This document shows, piece by piece, positions 62,509 through 64,000 of a stretch of 64,000 nt of DNA. The stretch's first letter is position 1; the number at the start of each line of letters is the position of its first letter. A model generated the notes under the pieces. It searched no databases and was not told the origin of the DNA. It was given only the letters and a program-made list of their open reading frames with translations. A program made the position numbers and the translations under genes. The stretch covers positions 62,001 through 126,000 of the forward strand of contig DYJA01000004.1 in NCBI GenBank assembly GCA_020723345.1, written 5' to 3'. The stretch comes from Candidatus Aquidulcis sp. (GTDB lineage: Bacteria > Chloroflexota > Anaerolineae > UBA4142).

Positions 62509-63360
62509 ATGGAAAAAATGATCGATTGGATCAATCTGTGGAATGAATTGGTGCGCGCGTACAATGCGAGTCATTCGCACAACCAACATTTGGACAACCA
62601 AGACCGTTGGCGCACGCGCGCGCAGGAATTTGATGGACATGTACGGCGACGGTGGGCGCGCGCGGATTCCAGTCGCACGTTCATCCTCGCGCAACTGGAC
62701 GCAGCGCCGAATTCTACTGTGCTCGACATCGGCGCAGGAACAGGCGCGTGGGCAATGCTGCTCGCGCAGCACGCGCGTCGCGTGACCGCCGTAGAGCCAT
62801 CGCCCGCGATGTTGCAAGTGCTGCGCCGCAATCTGGAAGCGGAAAAGGTCACGAATGTCGAAATCGTGGAAGATGTTTGGCCCCAGGCCCAGGTCGGCAT
62901 ACACGATTTCACGTTGTGTTCGCACGCGATGTATGGCTTGCCGGACTTCGCGCAGTTCATTCACAGCATCGAAGCGGTGACGCGGCAGATGTGTTTCCTG
63001 CTGATTCGCGCGCCGACGCTGGACGGCGTGATGGCGGAAGCGGCGCGGCGTGTGTGGGGGCATCCGTACGACAGCCCGAATTATCAGATCGCGTTCAACG
63101 CGTTGTTGCAGATGGGAATTTTTCCGAATGTCTCGATGGAGGATGCGGGGCGATGGGAACCCTGGGTCAGCGACCGGCTGGAAGACGCGCGCGATCAAAT
63201 CAAGCGCCGCTTGGGCGTGAGCGAGACGAGCACGCATGACGATTTTTTCATGGACTTGGTGTCGCGCCGATTGAAATACGAAGATGGCAAGTACGTGTGG
63301 CCCCTCGCGATGCGCACGGCGTTAGTGTACTGGCGAACGCAAGCGGAAAAATCAGAGTGA
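62509..63360 (+). CDS. SAM-dependent methyltransferase in the oxoanion operon
   Basis: 283 residues. Motif [21 protein letters not shown], then [40 protein letters not shown]. The N-terminal ~50 residues ([20 protein letters not shown]) are helical. It starts 18 bases after the ATPase and shares its transcript. Similar methyltransferases often lie near metal/cofactor transporters, but the substrate is unknown. It converges on the GH4 gene with a 9-base overlap. Confidence 0.75.
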   Translation: MEKMIDWINLWNELVRAYNASHSHNQHLDNQDRWRTRAQEFDGHVRRRWARADSSRTFILAQLDAAPNSTVLDIGAGTGAWAMLLAQHARRVTAVEPSPAMLQVLRRNLEAEKVTNVEIVEDVWPQAQVGIHDFTLCSHAMYGLPDFAQFIHSIEAVTRQMCFLLIRAPTLDGVMAEAARRVWGHPYDSPNYQIAFNALLQMGIFPNVSMEDAGRWEPWVSDRLEDARDQIKRRLGVSETSTHDDFFMDLVSRRLKYEDGKYVWPLAMRTALVYWRTQAEKSE

Positions 63361-64000
63361 CTTTACGCGCAGGTTTTTGAACTGCGGCAAGTGCGCGCGG
63401 TTCTGCTCGAACATCTGATTGACCATCTGCGCGATTTCCGCGAGCGACAAGACGGACGCGGTGAGCGGGTCGTGGGCAATCGCGTGATACACCAAACGCG
63501 GATCGCCGGTGAGCGCGGCTTCTACCGCCATCTCTTCGATCTGCGCCTGCAAGTTTGTCAGCGCGGCGCATTGCGGCGGCAGCGCGCCGACATGCACCGG
63601 TTCGAATCCGTTGCGGCTCACCCACACCGGCACTTCGACGCACGCGTCCGATGGCAAGTTCGTGACGAGATTCGTGTTCGGCACGTTGCCGTTGAACTGA
63701 AACGGCTCGCCGCCCAGCAGCGCGTTGATGATGTACGCGGCGTACTCCTGCCCGCGTTCGAGTTTGATCGGCGTATCGGACGCGAACCACTGGCGCGCTT
63801 CGTCCTTCCACGTGTTGTCTTTTTCCAAGTATTCTTTCAAAATGTACGCGTGCGCGCCGGGATTCCAACCGGTACCGTGCGTACAATATTTTTCGATCAA
63901 ATCTGCGCGCTTGCGGAACCACCAGTTGTATTCCGAATTGTGCCCGGATGATTCGGTGACGTAGTAATCGAGATGCAAAAACATTTCGTTGCGGACGATT
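63352..64000 (-). CDS. Glycoside hydrolase family 4 (alpha-galactosidase-like), 5' end outside window
   Basis: The C-terminal ~215 residues. [20 protein letters not shown] and [10 protein letters not shown] match the MelA-type block in which an Arg-Asn-Glu and His-x-x-Glu set binds the metal and sugar. [20 protein letters not shown] (family block LP..c.VEvPvyvd) and [20 protein letters not shown] close the protein. GH4 enzymes use NAD+ and Mn2+ to split alpha- or beta-glycosides by an elimination route. Together with the GH38/GH28 operon it supports intracellular oligosaccharide use. Confidence 0.85.
   Translation of the reverse strand, partial: IVRNEMFLHLDYYVTESSGHNSEYNWWFRKRADLIEKYCTHGTGWNPGAHAYILKEYLEKDNTWKDEARQWFASDTPIKLERGQEYAAYIINALLGGEPFQFNGNVPNTNLVTNLPSDACVEVPVWVSRNGFEPVHVGALPPQCAALTNLQAQIEEMAVEAALTGDPRLVYHAIAHDPLTASVLSLAEIAQMVNQMFEQNRAHLPQFKNLRVKSL

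Noticed and set aside
61279-63237. 652-codon minus-strand ORF
   Set aside because: It runs antisense through three well-supported genes and is Arg/His-rich without any motif.

Overview
The window reads as a piece of a GC-rich bacterial chromosome, most likely a Chloroflexota (Anaerolineae-like) organism. This is inferred from four things: a Thr/Pro-stalked surface protein of the kind common in that phylum, cytoplasmic glycosidases, an ABC-exported surface polysaccharide with no lipid A or core genes, and very many small palindromic repeats. No rRNA gene or CRISPR array is present. The only tRNA seen is tRNA-Gly(CCC).

Layout. Positions 1-8.3 kb hold housekeeping genes: partial rqcH, two small-molecule enzymes, rph, a DinB-like protein and proS. 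They are interrupted by an accessory patch at 2.8-5.1 kb. The patch carries a TIR-like effector gene with a beta-sandwich tail, and a two-gene coiled-coil/HNH cassette that sits between two copies of the first 57 bp of rph. Positions 8.3-13.3 kb hold a minus-strand operon of a methyltransferase, a GH28 and a GH38 glycosidase. Positions 13.4-18.2 kb hold three adjacent proteins that share one ~65-residue C-terminal domain, then a secreted stalked surface protein. Positions 18.4-48.5 kb form one long plus-strand polysaccharide locus. It has a strong promoter at its head, a Wzm/Wzt exporter, about ten glycosyltransferases, eight methyltransferase domains, two sugar-nucleotide epimerase/reductases, a cupin plus DegT aminotransferase pair, a WbaP-type initiating transferase and three GT-C-like membrane proteins. 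Most junctions overlap by 1-4 bases, so it is probably translated as coupled units.

Positions 48.5-52 kb hold a PD-(D/E)XK-like protein, the tRNA, an MBL-fold hydrolase and typA. Positions 52-58.5 kb hold a minus-strand redox operon: cydA, cydB, a fused cydDC exporter and a VKOR gene. In the VKOR gene the first Cys of the CxxC redox centre is a TGA codon. The reading frame continues past it with VKOR-like sequence, and a hairpin of bacterial SECIS type follows the TGA. I read this as a probable selenoprotein VKOR feeding a cytochrome bd respiratory chain. Divergent from it, 58.7-63.4 kb holds a metal-oxoanion ABC transporter operon. It is preceded by a structured leader whose 3' core matches the molybdenum-cofactor (Moco) riboswitch and which ends in an intrinsic terminator. 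A partial GH4 glycosidase closes the window.

A second theme is repeat invasion. Several families of short inverted repeats fill the intergenic gaps, supply stop codons and C-terminal residues, and sit in frame inside typA, cydDC, the GH38 gene and rqcH. This resembles the Rickettsia palindromic elements in behaviour.
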